NCBI GenBank assembly: GCA_963843365.1 | Contig: CAWJKG010000003.1 | Coordinates: 186,001-250,000 of the forward strand | Length of the DNA: 64,000 nt | Direction of reading: 5' to 3' | Source of the DNA: Bog-473 sp963843365 | Lineage (GTDB): Bacteria > Actinomycetota > Acidimicrobiia > Acidimicrobiales > RAAP-2 | Part shown: piece after piece, positions 26,578 through 35,500 of the stretch | Position numbering within the stretch: the first letter of the stretch is position 1 | How the letters are laid out: every line of letters starts with the position of its first letter | Translations under genes and position numbers: made by a program | The notes under the pieces: model-generated | Told to the model about the DNA's origin: nothing | What the model saw: the letters and a program-made list of their open reading frames with translations, nothing else | Databases searched by the model: none

Positions 26578-26595
26578 GGGTACCCCGACCCATGG

Positions 26596-27651
26596 TCAGG
26601 AGCTCAACGCCGCCGGCGTCACGCTGGGTTGGAGGCGCATCATGTCGTCGATGATGCCCGCTGACTGCAGCTCTTGGATTCGGCGAAGTCGAACATAGCT
26701 CGAAGAGACGAAGTCCTGATGGCTGAAGCCATGTTCGGAGTAGGCACTCACGAGTTCATCCACCCCCGCTGGCACACTCCAACGAAGCTGCAACTGCGGA
26801 AAGACCGTCGACAACTTCGAAAAGTCCACACGGTAGTTCCGCTGATCGGGTCCAGCCGCGCTGGCAAAACTAACCACGGAACCGGGGACGGCGGCGCGCA
26901 CGAGTTCGGCAATGTCACGGACCTGCACGTTGTCTTCGGCCCGTCCCACGTTGAAGGCCTCATCATGGATCCGTTCCCGCGGAGATTCGAGCATGGCCAG
27001 GAAGGATCGACAGATGTCTTCGACGTGCACGAGCGGACGCCAGGGTGAGCCGTCGCTCTCCAGGCAAACCTCGCCGGTCGTCATGGCGACCGCAGTCAGG
27101 TTGTTCACGACGATATCGAGGCGTAGGCGAGGTGAGAATCCGTACGCCGTTGCATTGCGAAGATACGTAGGACTGAACGAATCATCAGCCAGCCGAGAGA
27201 GCTGTTGCTCGGCCATGGCTTTCGTCTCACCATAGGGTGTGACGGGGGAAAGAACAGCGTCCTCGGCTACCGCCTCTGAGCCCGCTGACCCGTACAGACT
27301 GCAAGAGGATGCAAACAGAAATCGCTCGACGCCCGCCTTCTTGGCGGCCTGACCAAGACGAACAGTGCCGTCTAGGTTGATCGAGTACGTCGCGGCGGGA
27401 TTCAGGTGACCGACCGGGTCGTTTGACAGCGCAGCCAGACAGATGACCGCGTCGTAGCCGATACAGTGTCGAGGCTCGACGTTCCTGAGGTCGATCCTTG
27501 GGCGTGAACTGACGTCCTCTGGTGCTGGACCGAGATCACAGCCCTCATAGAGTCCGAGGTCGAGTCCGTCAACGGTGTGTCCGGCTGTACGCAGGAACGG
27601 GACGAGCACTGCCCCTATGTAGCCGCGATCTCCTGCAACAAGGACCTTCAT
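26596..27651 (-). CDS. NAD-dependent nucleotide-sugar epimerase/dehydratase
   Basis: A 351-residue extended SDR. ATG 27651 is fixed by a strong ggaggt site. The start 'MKVLVAGDRGYIGAVLVPFL' is the NAD loop in a variant form (GxxGYIG). Catalytic 'FASSCSLYG' and 'SPVTPYGETKAMAE' supply Ser, Tyr and Lys, and 'WRPLVHVEDICRSFLAML' is the sugar-binding segment found in GDP/CDP/dTDP-sugar enzymes. It probably converts the nucleotide sugar made by the neighbouring nucleotidyltransferase. The exact reaction (4-epimerase, 4,6-dehydratase or reductase) is not resolved. The 215 bp upstream contain no gene. Confidence 0.83.
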   Translation of the reverse strand: MKVLVAGDRGYIGAVLVPFLRTAGHTVDGLDLGLYEGCDLGPAPEDVSSRPRIDLRNVEPRHCIGYDAVICLAALSNDPVGHLNPAATYSINLDGTVRLGQAAKKAGVERFLFASSCSLYGSAGSEAVAEDAVLSPVTPYGETKAMAEQQLSRLADDSFSPTYLRNATAYGFSPRLRLDIVVNNLTAVAMTTGEVCLESDGSPWRPLVHVEDICRSFLAMLESPRERIHDEAFNVGRAEDNVQVRDIAELVRAAVPGSVVSFASAAGPDQRNYRVDFSKLSTVFPQLQLRWSVPAGVDELVSAYSEHGFSHQDFVSSSYVRLRRIQELQSAGIIDDMMRLQPSVTPAALSS

Positions 27652-27866
27652 GCCACCTCCGCGATCATCTCGAGGTCGAGCGAGTCGCCATTTGTCCGCT
27701 TCCATTGGAGCGCGGTCTCGCTTTCCTGATACCGCGTCAAGCGCGGCAAGCGCCAAAGACATGGAGAGGCTGCTATGCGATGCAGGGGTCGCGAGGGGGC
27801 GAAAATCGTCGCCATCCATTGTTGAGTTGTTGTGATTTCAGCCCAGTTCACAGCCGCTTCAGAGGT

Positions 27867-28805
27867 TCAGCTGGCGTGTGATCGCTCGGGAAGCTCTCTT
27901 GAGGGAGGTGCGAAGACCAACATGGATCCTGGCGGGGGGGCTCCGAAGAGTTTTGCGATCGTGTCCTCGTCAAAAGCCGCGTCATCGGCGACCCTCCGAA
28001 AATCGCGAATGGCAGTGCCAGTGCATGCGACGTCTACCAGTGAGGCACCTCGGCCTTTGTTTAGATCGGCCACATCGACGGTACGGAAGTCGACGCTGAA
28101 CCGGGCTCCGCCCGATGTGTTCGGGATCGACGCATGGAGCTGGGCGCCAGAGAACAGCATGACAGCTCCAGGTGGCGGCACCAGAATGAGCTCGTGTGGC
28201 GGGGTGTATTCGAGCGCCGCCGGCCGGGCCTGCTCTTCAGTTGCGATCTGCGATGCGGTGTGCATGCGGGCGGCGTTGATTTGGTAGTAGTCGAACTGAT
28301 TGGAACTATTTACGACGAAGCGATCGAAGGCTTCCGGGTCAAATCGCATCGCGTTGTCTTCGCGGACATTGAGGACGGGTAGCCACCAGTTGATTTGCTG
28401 GGCTGGTGCGCTGTACCAGACGTCGCGATGCCAAGGAAATGCGTAAGCGATACCGGTAGTCAAGTGACCAACGGGAAAAGAGGTGCGGGGCTTCGGGACG
28501 TCGTAGTGGGTGCCCTCTGCGCTGAACCCGGCATCTCGAATTACCTTGCGTACAAGCTCCTTCGATGTTGAAGAGTGAATGTACCGAGGTTTCCACGAGC
28601 CGAGACGTTGTGCCATGTGAGCCTTGTCGATGTGCTCATGCGCATGTTCCGGATCGTGGGGGTGAAAGAGGGCGGCAAGCTGCTCACGAGTGTGGTCGAC
28701 CAACTCCGTGACTGAGGGCAATCCGGTGAGAATCACGAGGTGCCCCTCGTAAACATACTGTCGCAGCAGCGAATTCGGGACGTTGGGGTCGACGTACACG
28801 ATCAT
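27867..28805 (-). CDS. Fe(II)/2-oxoglutarate-type dioxygenase (PhyH-like)
   Basis: A 312-residue protein from ATG 28805. It has the HxD half-site in 'YAFPWHRDVWYSAP' and a distal His in 'MLFSGAQLHASIPNTSGGARFSVDFRTV', whose Arg can bind 2-oxoglutarate. The N-terminus lacks coding signal upstream of 28805 because it would overlap the PIG-L gene. Within a sugar-biosynthesis operon it may oxidise or rearrange an NDP-sugar or the attached group, a role known for such enzymes in antibiotic sugars. That role is inference. Confidence 0.75.
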   Translation of the reverse strand: MIVYVDPNVPNSLLRQYVYEGHLVILTGLPSVTELVDHTREQLAALFHPHDPEHAHEHIDKAHMAQRLGSWKPRYIHSSTSKELVRKVIRDAGFSAEGTHYDVPKPRTSFPVGHLTTGIAYAFPWHRDVWYSAPAQQINWWLPVLNVREDNAMRFDPEAFDRFVVNSSNQFDYYQINAARMHTASQIATEEQARPAALEYTPPHELILVPPPGAVMLFSGAQLHASIPNTSGGARFSVDFRTVDVADLNKGRGASLVDVACTGTAIRDFRRVADDAAFDEDTIAKLFGAPPPGSMLVFAPPSRELPERSHAS

Positions 28806-28875
28806 GACGCCGAACCGTCCCCACTGCCGAGATCCGCGCGCACCATCCGGGGCGGCGCAGTGATCGACGGAGGAT

Positions 28876-29526
28876 TCACGGCCGGATGACGGTTTTCGCG
28901 CAATGGAAGGCCTCTGAGTATGGTGTCCGACTCTCCATTCCTCGCAGCCGGGACAAACCGAGAAAGACTTCGTCGTCCCACCAATCGCGGCTGGCTTGCG
29001 ACGGAAAACACTTGTGCAGCAGTTCCACCTTTCGATGCACGACGTCGGTTGCCAAAGGGATGTAGACCGACGGGCGACCGAGATCGCCGTCCCACTTGGG
29101 AATTTCATAGGACAGACAAAGCTGGTCTCGGAAAACGGTCGGGAGAATTTCGCCGATTGTCCGGTGATCCTGATGGGCGTCATGACTTGACGGCGCAAGG
29201 ATCACGTCCGGAGTCCACGAGTGGGCCACGTCTTCGAGGATGTCCTTGACGCGATTCCAAAAGGCGGGAAGGCGACCTTCCGGGAGTTGGTGGAGGTCGA
29301 TGGTCAGGTCGGCACAGGGGAGAAAGGCGGCGGCGGCGTGGCGTGCCTCGGCGTGCCTCTCATCGGTACCCGTGAGGACCAGATAGCGAGCATGTAATCC
29401 TGAATGTCGTTCAGCCAATGTCAGCAGGGTTCCACCCGCGCCAATCTCGATGTCGTCGGGGTGCGCACCGATCGCCAGCACGGCCAGAGGCTTGTCTGCG
29501 GGTAGTTGGATACCGAGAGGAAGCAT
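28876..29526 (-). CDS. PIG-L family deacetylase
   Basis: A 216-residue zinc hydrolase. The family metal site is complete: AHPDD at residues 21-25 ('LAIGAHPDDIEIGAGG') and 'SSHDAHQDHRTIG' with the second histidine pair. PIG-L/LmbE enzymes remove acetyl groups from N-acetyl sugars (GlcNAc-PI, the mycothiol precursor, lincosamide and teicoplanin sugars). Here it lies between the dioxygenase and the nucleotidyltransferase, 9 bp from the latter, so an N-acetyl-sugar intermediate of the polymer is the likely substrate. Confidence 0.88.
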   Translation of the reverse strand: MLPLGIQLPADKPLAVLAIGAHPDDIEIGAGGTLLTLAERHSGLHARYLVLTGTDERHAEARHAAAAFLPCADLTIDLHQLPEGRLPAFWNRVKDILEDVAHSWTPDVILAPSSHDAHQDHRTIGEILPTVFRDQLCLSYEIPKWDGDLGRPSVYIPLATDVVHRKVELLHKCFPSQASRDWWDDEVFLGLSRLRGMESRTPYSEAFHCAKTVIRP

Positions 29527-29535
29527 GGCTCCGGT

Positions 29536-30405
29536 TCAGGTGTTCCGCACCGCAGATGAGACAGAGGCGGGACGAGGAGGGAGGGCATCGACGGAAGTGT
29601 CGGGACTCTGGCGGGGGAGGCCCGATCGCTCGGGATCCCAGATCATCCAGGGACAATCGGCACGGTGGTAGCGCTCATCCAATTGCGCCCGCTCCTTTAC
29701 GGTGTCAGCCGGCGACCAATAGCCCTTGTACGGGTAAGCCATCACGCGCCCTCGCCGGACAAGGCGGACGAGGGCGTCCTCAACGAGATCTTCGTCTTCG
29801 TTGAGTTCGTCGAAGATTTCGGGACGGAAGAGAAAGTAGCCACCATTCTCCCAATGGCGCAGATCCCGCATCGGCGTGACTCCCGTGATCATTCCGTCAT
29901 CGGCGATATCGACGGCGTGATGAGAGGACTGGGGTGGGACCGCCAGGAGGCTGGCGATAGCGCTGCTCGAGGAGAACCGGTCGATCATGTCTGGCAGCGG
30001 AGCGTCCGTGAGTACATCGGCGTAGTTCGCCATGAACATGGGCTCCTCCTGGACAAACCGGCGGACACGACGAAGCCTTTCTCCGATCGGGGAATTCAAG
30101 CCCGTGTCGACCAACGTGATCCGCCAATCGGAGATATCCGTCCGGAACAATTGAGGCTCGTGGGTGCCTCGCTCCAGAACGAAATCGTTGGAGCGGGTCT
30201 CGTCGTAGGTAAGGAAGAAGTCCTTCACGGCAGAAGCGCCATAGCCAAGACACAGTACGAAGTCAGTGTGTCCAAAGTGGGCGTAATAGCGCATGACGTG
30301 CCACACCAGTGGGCGTTCACCGACGAGAGCCATTGGCTTGGGTCCCGTCGTGACGCCGTCACGCATTCTCATGCCGAGCCCGCCACAGAACAGAACTACC
30401 TTCAT
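29536..30405 (-). CDS. Sugar-1-phosphate nucleotidyltransferase, RfbF-like
   Basis: A 289-residue protein. The start 'MKVVLFCGGLGMRMRDG' with 'GPKPMALVGERPLVWHVMRYYAHFGHTDFVLCLGYGA' is the nucleotide-binding and sugar-binding core of glucose-1-phosphate cytidylyltransferases (RfbF type), where 'FCGGLGxR' and 'YGHxDFVLCLGY' recur. It would make CDP- or a related NDP-glucose to feed the epimerase, methyltransferase and 3,5-epimerase-like enzymes of the same operon. The C-terminal 30 residues are low-complexity. It lies 13 bp downstream of the methyltransferase gene. Confidence 0.82.
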   Translation of the reverse strand: MKVVLFCGGLGMRMRDGVTTGPKPMALVGERPLVWHVMRYYAHFGHTDFVLCLGYGASAVKDFFLTYDETRSNDFVLERGTHEPQLFRTDISDWRITLVDTGLNSPIGERLRRVRRFVQEEPMFMANYADVLTDAPLPDMIDRFSSSSAIASLLAVPPQSSHHAVDIADDGMITGVTPMRDLRHWENGGYFLFRPEIFDELNEDEDLVEDALVRLVRRGRVMAYPYKGYWSPADTVKERAQLDERYHRADCPWMIWDPERSGLPRQSPDTSVDALPPRPASVSSAVRNT

Positions 30406-30418
30406 TTCGTCACCTCAC

Positions 30419-31651
30419 TCAGACAATCTCGAGCTCCGGGATGGGAAAGACCAGGCGCCCTCCCCACGATCGGACATAATCCAACTGAGCTGTGAGTTCC
30501 TCACGGAGATTCCACGGCAGGATCAGCACGTAATCCGGGTGTGTCTCAGTCAGACGATCCGGCCCATAAATCGGGATGTGTGTCCCGGGGAGATACTTCC
30601 CCTGTTTTACCGGGCTGCGGTCAACCGTGTACTGGAGCAGATCCTCCCGGATCCCGCAGTGGTTGAGAAGAGTATTCCCCTTGCCGGGAGCTCCGTATCC
30701 CGCCACAGTGCGGCCCTCCTTTGCCGCATCAATGAGAAACGCGAGCAAGTCAGACTTGATCTTCAGCACTTCGCTCGCGAATCCGGCGTGCCCCGCAACG
30801 GTGTGCATCCCAGCGAGATCCTCTTCGTCAAGAAGGGATTTCACTCGTTCGGTCGGCTCTCCTGGGTGCTCCTGAGGACGGGCATACACCCGGAGTGATC
30901 CGCCGTGGGTGTCGAGCTCCTCCACATCGACGATACGCAGTCCCGCCGTGGCGAGTGCCCTTGATGCCGTCAAGAGGGAGAGGTACGAGTAGTGCTCGTG
31001 GTAGATGGTGTCGAATTGGCGCTGCTGTATCAAGCGAAGAAGATGTGGAAACTCCAGAGTAACGATGCCCGTGTCCTTGACCAGCGCCCGCAGTCCCGCA
31101 GCGAAATCTCGGATGTCAGGGACGTGGGGGAAAACGTTGTTTGCGACTACGAGATCTGCCTTGCCGTACCCCGCTGCAATATTCGTACCGGTCGCCGAAC
31201 CCAGAAATTCCACAACGGACTCAATCCCTAATTGCTGTGCGACCTCGGCGACATTCCGTGCCGGCTCAATCCCGAGGACGGGAATCCCTAGCGCCAGGAA
31301 ATGCTGGAGAAGGTACCCATCGTTGCTTGCTACCTCGACAACGAGGTTGTCCTCGGTCAGGCCGAGCCGGTCCACCATCGATTGGGCATAGTGCTTGGCA
31401 TGGGCGACCCATGAGTCCGAGTAGGACGAAAAGTACGCATAGTCGGAGAAGATCTCCTCGCCCGACACATACGCGGGCAGCTGTACGAGAAGGCAAGACG
31501 GACATTGGCGGACGTGAAGCGGGTAGAAGGTCTCGGCCTGGTCGAGGCAATCCTCTGAGACGTAGCTCTCGCAAAGGGGTGACATGCCCAGATCAACGAA
31601 GGTCTGGGTGAGGAGCTCACCGCAGAGGCGGCAGGCACATTGGGGCGACAT
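30419..31651 (-). CDS. NDP-sugar C-methyltransferase (TylC3/NovU-type)
   Basis: A 410-residue three-domain enzyme. The N-terminal zinc site has CRLCG and CPSC. The SAM domain has 'VEVASNDGYLLQHF', and 'YHEHYSYLSL' carries the conserved HEHxxY active site. A C-terminal Rossmann domain ('VAGYGAPGKGNTLLNHC') completes the Methyltransf_13/11/14 order. Such enzymes add a methyl branch at C3 of 4-keto-deoxysugars. ATG 31651 has a ggagagg site, and it is the first gene of the minus-strand operon. The divergent gene at 31,898 encodes a degenerate paralogue. Confidence 0.88.
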   Translation of the reverse strand: MSPQCACRLCGELLTQTFVDLGMSPLCESYVSEDCLDQAETFYPLHVRQCPSCLLVQLPAYVSGEEIFSDYAYFSSYSDSWVAHAKHYAQSMVDRLGLTEDNLVVEVASNDGYLLQHFLALGIPVLGIEPARNVAEVAQQLGIESVVEFLGSATGTNIAAGYGKADLVVANNVFPHVPDIRDFAAGLRALVKDTGIVTLEFPHLLRLIQQRQFDTIYHEHYSYLSLLTASRALATAGLRIVDVEELDTHGGSLRVYARPQEHPGEPTERVKSLLDEEDLAGMHTVAGHAGFASEVLKIKSDLLAFLIDAAKEGRTVAGYGAPGKGNTLLNHCGIREDLLQYTVDRSPVKQGKYLPGTHIPIYGPDRLTETHPDYVLILPWNLREELTAQLDYVRSWGGRLVFPIPELEIV

Positions 31652-31897
31652 ACCTCTCCATTTCGACCGAATGCGAACAGGTGAGAAGAGGTGTAGACCT
31701 CGGTATTGATACGAGGGCCGGGGTCCGGAAAGGAACAGCCGAGGCGTGGCCTTCGTGGATATCCATCGGGGATAGTCTGGACAGGGAAGCAGGAGGGGTA
31801 TCACGTATCTGTGAGGTCACTCTGTACGGCGTGTCACCAGAGGCCTCGAGACCCGGCGTGACCGCTGGCTCGGTCTCTGAGTGGGGAATAGGCAACG

Positions 31898-33013
31898 GTG
31901 CGTAGGCACATTTGTCGCTGGTGTGCTGGGCAGTCCGGCAGCCTGGTCCTTGATTTGGGTAATCAGCCCACGTGTGACTATTTTCCGAGAGCCGACACGG
32001 ATGAGCCAGATCCGACCTACCCGCTCCAGATGTGGTTGTGCTCCGCCTGCGGTCTGGCCCAGCTCCTGGGCGAACCCATTGCCGCTGAAGAGCCGCTAGG
32101 GGTTGAGCCCGAAGCTCTGGTCGCCCAATCCGTCGACGCCATCGAGCGCCTCGAACTGACAGGATGGCTCTCGGGGCGAAGCAGTGTCCTCGAGTTCGCG
32201 AGTCCCCATGGAGGCTCATGGCTGGGACCGTTGGCTGAACGCGGTCTGCAGCCCGTAGGCGAACAAAAGATCGCAGATCTCGTGATCGACTCCTTCGGTA
32301 TGATGCATGACCCGGATCAGGCGACTGCCTTAGCCGAGCGGGTCGCCGGAACAGCGCCAGGGGGCGCCCTGTTGCTGCAGTATCACTCCCTGGAGACGAT
32401 TGTTCGGTTGGGTCAGTGGAATGCGCTGCGTCATGGACATTTCGCCTATTACTCGACGAGTGCACTCGTGGGGATGCTCGAGGCCAATGGTTTCCGCGCA
32501 CAGACCGCATGGCGTTTCGATCTCTACGGTGGAACCATTCTCCTGGCAGCCGTTCGGGAGTCGGATACAAGCGTTGCGGTCGATGGATCGCTCGGCGCGC
32601 TCCTGTCGGAAGAGGTGTGCGGGAGAATTCGGGATCCGGTTGCGGTCCGACGCCTCCATGAGGAGGCGGAGGCTCACGCTAAAGGCATCCGGGATTGGCT
32701 CGCCGTCGAACAACACGATGGAAGAAGCGTCATTGGCTATGGCGCTGCTTCGCGTGCCGTCGCGCTCCTGTGTCGGGCTCGCGTGGATCGACGACATCTC
32801 CCGGCAATTGTTGACACATCCACAGCAAAACATGGGCTTCGTATGCCGGGTACGGACATTCCCATCGTGAGCCCGGAGTCACTGAGAAATGGCGGCCCGA
32901 CCGACGTCCTTCTGTTCGTTCCGGATCTGCTTGCCGAGGTCCGAAAGGCGTATCCCGAAGTCGAAGGTGTCGGGGGCCGGTGGGTGGACGCAGAGACGCT
33001 GCGTAGCAGCTAG
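31898..33013 (+). CDS. Degenerate C-methyltransferase-like protein
   Basis: A 371-residue paralogue of the 30,419-31,651 enzyme, divergent from it. It keeps an N-terminal zinc pair (CRWC, CSAC), and a C-terminal Rossmann domain ('VIGYGAASRAVALLCRARV', 'MPGTDIPIVSPE'). The SAM loop, however, reads 'VLEFASPHGGSWLG' instead of VEVASNDGYLL, and the active-site HEHxxY appears as 'HGHFAYYS'. It may bind SAM weakly, use another sugar, or act as a non-catalytic partner. The GTG start at 31898 is the first in frame. It is convergent with the sigma factor gene. Confidence 0.72.
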   Translation: MRRHICRWCAGQSGSLVLDLGNQPTCDYFPRADTDEPDPTYPLQMWLCSACGLAQLLGEPIAAEEPLGVEPEALVAQSVDAIERLELTGWLSGRSSVLEFASPHGGSWLGPLAERGLQPVGEQKIADLVIDSFGMMHDPDQATALAERVAGTAPGGALLLQYHSLETIVRLGQWNALRHGHFAYYSTSALVGMLEANGFRAQTAWRFDLYGGTILLAAVRESDTSVAVDGSLGALLSEEVCGRIRDPVAVRRLHEEAEAHAKGIRDWLAVEQHDGRSVIGYGAASRAVALLCRARVDRRHLPAIVDTSTAKHGLRMPGTDIPIVSPESLRNGGPTDVLLFVPDLLAEVRKAYPEVEGVGGRWVDAETLRSS

Positions 33014-33026
33014 ATCGGTGCCGCGC

Positions 33027-33731
33027 CTACACCCCGACTGGCGCTTCCATTTCGGAGAGTATCTCCCGCAGGTGATCGAGACACCGACCCCTGGTCGGCC
33101 CAATGCTGCCGATCGGCATGCTCAGCTGTTCGGCGATCTCTTTGTAGGGAAGATCGTCATCACCCATCAAGAGGCCAAGAAGGCGTTTGCAGCGAGGCGA
33201 TAATTGCTCCGCCGCCAGGCGAAGTGTCCTCACTTGCTCGTCGCGAAGCAGGGCCGCGTCAAGTGGTACAGCCTTCTCGTCGGCGATGGAGTCCACAAGG
33301 TCGTTGGCAGAGACGGCGACCTGCCGAGTGGCGATTCTCAGACTCTCGCGGCGTGAAGTGGTTGCCAGCCAGGCTCCGAGTCGTTCCGGCTGTTCGATCC
33401 GATCGAGGTTCTCGACAAGTCGCAGCCATGTCGTCTGACACACCTCGGCAACGTCCGCATCACTCAATCGGCAACGTCTAGCTATCGCTGCCACTAGTCC
33501 ACCAAAGCGAGAGACAAGCGCCTCCCATGCGGTCGCCACGCCCTCGCGGGCCTGGGCCACAATGAGGACGAGATCGGCATCGTCTGCTGCGGGCGTCGAT
33601 GCCCGCGTTGATTCAGTGTCACTCCGTGGGTCCGCCATAACTTCATTGATCGCCAACACGAGTCGCTCCATCTCGTCGCTGAGGGCCTTCCGGCCATCAG
33701 TTCCTGTCAGCCGATGAGCCCCAACCCTCAT
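33027..33731 (-). CDS. ECF-type RNA polymerase sigma factor
   Basis: About 234 residues. Region 2 is 'AWEALVSRFGGLVAAIARRCRLSDADVAEVCQTTWLRLVENLDRI' and region 4 is 'LSPRCKRLLGLLMGDDDLPYKEIAEQLSMPIGSIGPTRGRCLDHL', the 'MPxGSIGPTRxRCL' helix typical of actinobacterial ECF factors. The first 45 residues look non-conserved, so the true start could be ATG 33639 (MADPRS) or near it. No anti-sigma gene is adjacent. Its place between the sugar operon and the initiating transferase suggests it controls the locus, but this is inferred from position only. Confidence 0.85.
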   Translation of the reverse strand: MRVGAHRLTGTDGRKALSDEMERLVLAINEVMADPRSDTESTRASTPAADDADLVLIVAQAREGVATAWEALVSRFGGLVAAIARRCRLSDADVAEVCQTTWLRLVENLDRIEQPERLGAWLATTSRRESLRIATRQVAVSANDLVDSIADEKAVPLDAALLRDEQVRTLRLAAEQLSPRCKRLLGLLMGDDDLPYKEIAEQLSMPIGSIGPTRGRCLDHLREILSEMEAPVGV

Positions 33732-33916
33732 CGGTCATGTCACAGGCAATAGTCCCGAAGAAGCAGGGACCCGTCATCCCCTCTATTGAGGAATCGGTGG
33801 TCACCGAAATTGGGGATCTCGTGTAGAGCCCTGTGAAAATTCGAGAGGTCGGCGCACGCGAAATCGACGGGCGCACGAAGCCATGCGCCCGCTCAAGATC
33901 CGGCTTGGATGGTCGG

Positions 33917-35500
33917 CTACGCCTCAAAAGCCGCCGGTGTGGGTTCCCGCTCCCGTCGGTAGCTGCTCAAGATCTGGGCGATCACCATTGGCACTGTTGC
34001 GAGAAGGATGTACAGATCGAGACCGATGGACCAGTTGTCGACATACAAAAGGTCCAGTCTGCGATACGCATGGAACGAGGGGTTGTCTCGCGCCTCGAGC
34101 TGCCAGAGCCCGGTGATTCCGGGTTTTACGTCATGACGACGGAGCAACTCCGTGTCGAATCGGTCTACTTCGTGGGGAATGGCAGGACGCGGTCCAACCA
34201 AGCTCATCGTTCCCATAAGGACGTTAAGGAACTGAGGGAGTTCATCAATGCTCAGCGCCCGCACAACTGCCCCCACCCTCGTCACTCGTGGATCGTGTGT
34301 CGCCTTGAAAAGTGGGCCGTCAGTCCGTTCGTTGATCGCTTCGAGGTCGTCCCGGTGTTCCGAATCGGGCGCCATCGTGCGCAGCTTGTAGACCTGGAAG
34401 GTTCGACCCCCGAGGCCGATCCGCGATTGGCGGTAGAAGGCAGGACCATGGTCCTCAAGGCGAATCGCTACTCCGGCCAGGAGGACGAGGGGCGCAGCGA
34501 TGAGCAACCCACAGGCTGCTCCTATTACATCGAGAACCCGCTTGCCTATGAGCTGCCATTTTGGGTGTCGTTCCGGCTCAACGTAGAGAAACGGTTCGCC
34601 GCTCACCGGAGACCAGCGGACTCGGCGTGATCGGAGTCCCCGGAAGCCGGGCCAGACCTGCACATGGAGGCCCTGTGCCGCACCGATTTCAATGGCATCG
34701 CGAACTTCTGACGCAGTGAGCGCATTGGCGACGACCAGAACGCCTGTGGCATGGGTCTGCCGGGCTATTCCCGGAAGATCAAAGAGCGTGCGTCCGGTGC
34801 TGAGATTCTCCCACTCCGCACGGCGCCGGGTTGCTCCGATCACGCCGCGCACCTCATAACCCAGCTCGGGCTGCGTGTTGAGCATGGTGCAGACGGCAAC
34901 GGCGTCATCGTTGGTCCCGATCACAATGAGACCTCGTTGGTGGCGACCCATTGCCCGTTCCGAGCGCAGCCAGTGGCCGAACATGACGCGAAGCGCGAGA
35001 AGGGCGAGGACGCATGCTCCCGCCGCAACAAAGGCCCGAGCGTCGGCATGGCTCCCATCACCGCGGATCAGCTCGAGAGCGACAGCCCCCGAAGCCGCCG
35101 CGATGAGAATCCTGGCGACCTCCTGTCCTCGCTGCACGCAGAGTCGTGAGCGGTACAACTTCAGCACCTTCATTGTGACAATAGTGACAATCACGGCGCC
35201 AACGAATCCGCTCCATTCGCGAGCAGGCGTGACGGCGGGCATAGCAACGGTGCCCAGAACGAGCCAGGCGGCTCCAGCAGCAATGACATCGACGGTCAAG
35301 AGTCGGACCTTCAGCCGCCCTTTCCCATTTTCATCCGCTGGGGCGCGATCGGTGACCCTTTGGTCGGCAGCCTGGCCTACGTGCGAAGGAATCGGAAAGA
35401 AGTCTGCCTCTGCGGCATCGTCAAAAGTCTCGACCGGAAGGTGTTCCGAGAGTTCCTCAACGGAGGGAGCCCGCCAGCTCGTGCTCAGTTCGGACGACAC
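33917..35500 (-). CDS. Polyprenyl-phosphate sugar phosphotransferase (initiating enzyme)
   Basis: A 527-residue WbaP/WcaJ-type protein. Four or so N-terminal TM segments ('LLTVDVIAAGAAWLVLG' onward) are followed by a nucleotide-fold domain ('RGLIVIGTNDDAVAVCTML'). A further TM at 'LDVIGAACGLLIAAPLVLL' precedes the catalytic bacterial-sugar-transferase domain with 'YRQSRIGLGGRTFQVYKLRTM', 'DELPQFLNVLMGTMSLVGPRP' and 'KPGITGLWQ'. It loads the first sugar phosphate onto undecaprenyl phosphate, so it starts each repeat unit. It is transcribed alone, away from the intergenic region shared with the LuxR regulator. Confidence 0.92.
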   Translation of the reverse strand: MSSELSTSWRAPSVEELSEHLPVETFDDAAEADFFPIPSHVGQAADQRVTDRAPADENGKGRLKVRLLTVDVIAAGAAWLVLGTVAMPAVTPAREWSGFVGAVIVTIVTMKVLKLYRSRLCVQRGQEVARILIAAASGAVALELIRGDGSHADARAFVAAGACVLALLALRVMFGHWLRSERAMGRHQRGLIVIGTNDDAVAVCTMLNTQPELGYEVRGVIGATRRRAEWENLSTGRTLFDLPGIARQTHATGVLVVANALTASEVRDAIEIGAAQGLHVQVWPGFRGLRSRRVRWSPVSGEPFLYVEPERHPKWQLIGKRVLDVIGAACGLLIAAPLVLLAGVAIRLEDHGPAFYRQSRIGLGGRTFQVYKLRTMAPDSEHRDDLEAINERTDGPLFKATHDPRVTRVGAVVRALSIDELPQFLNVLMGTMSLVGPRPAIPHEVDRFDTELLRRHDVKPGITGLWQLEARDNPSFHAYRRLDLLYVDNWSIGLDLYILLATVPMVIAQILSSYRREREPTPAAFEA

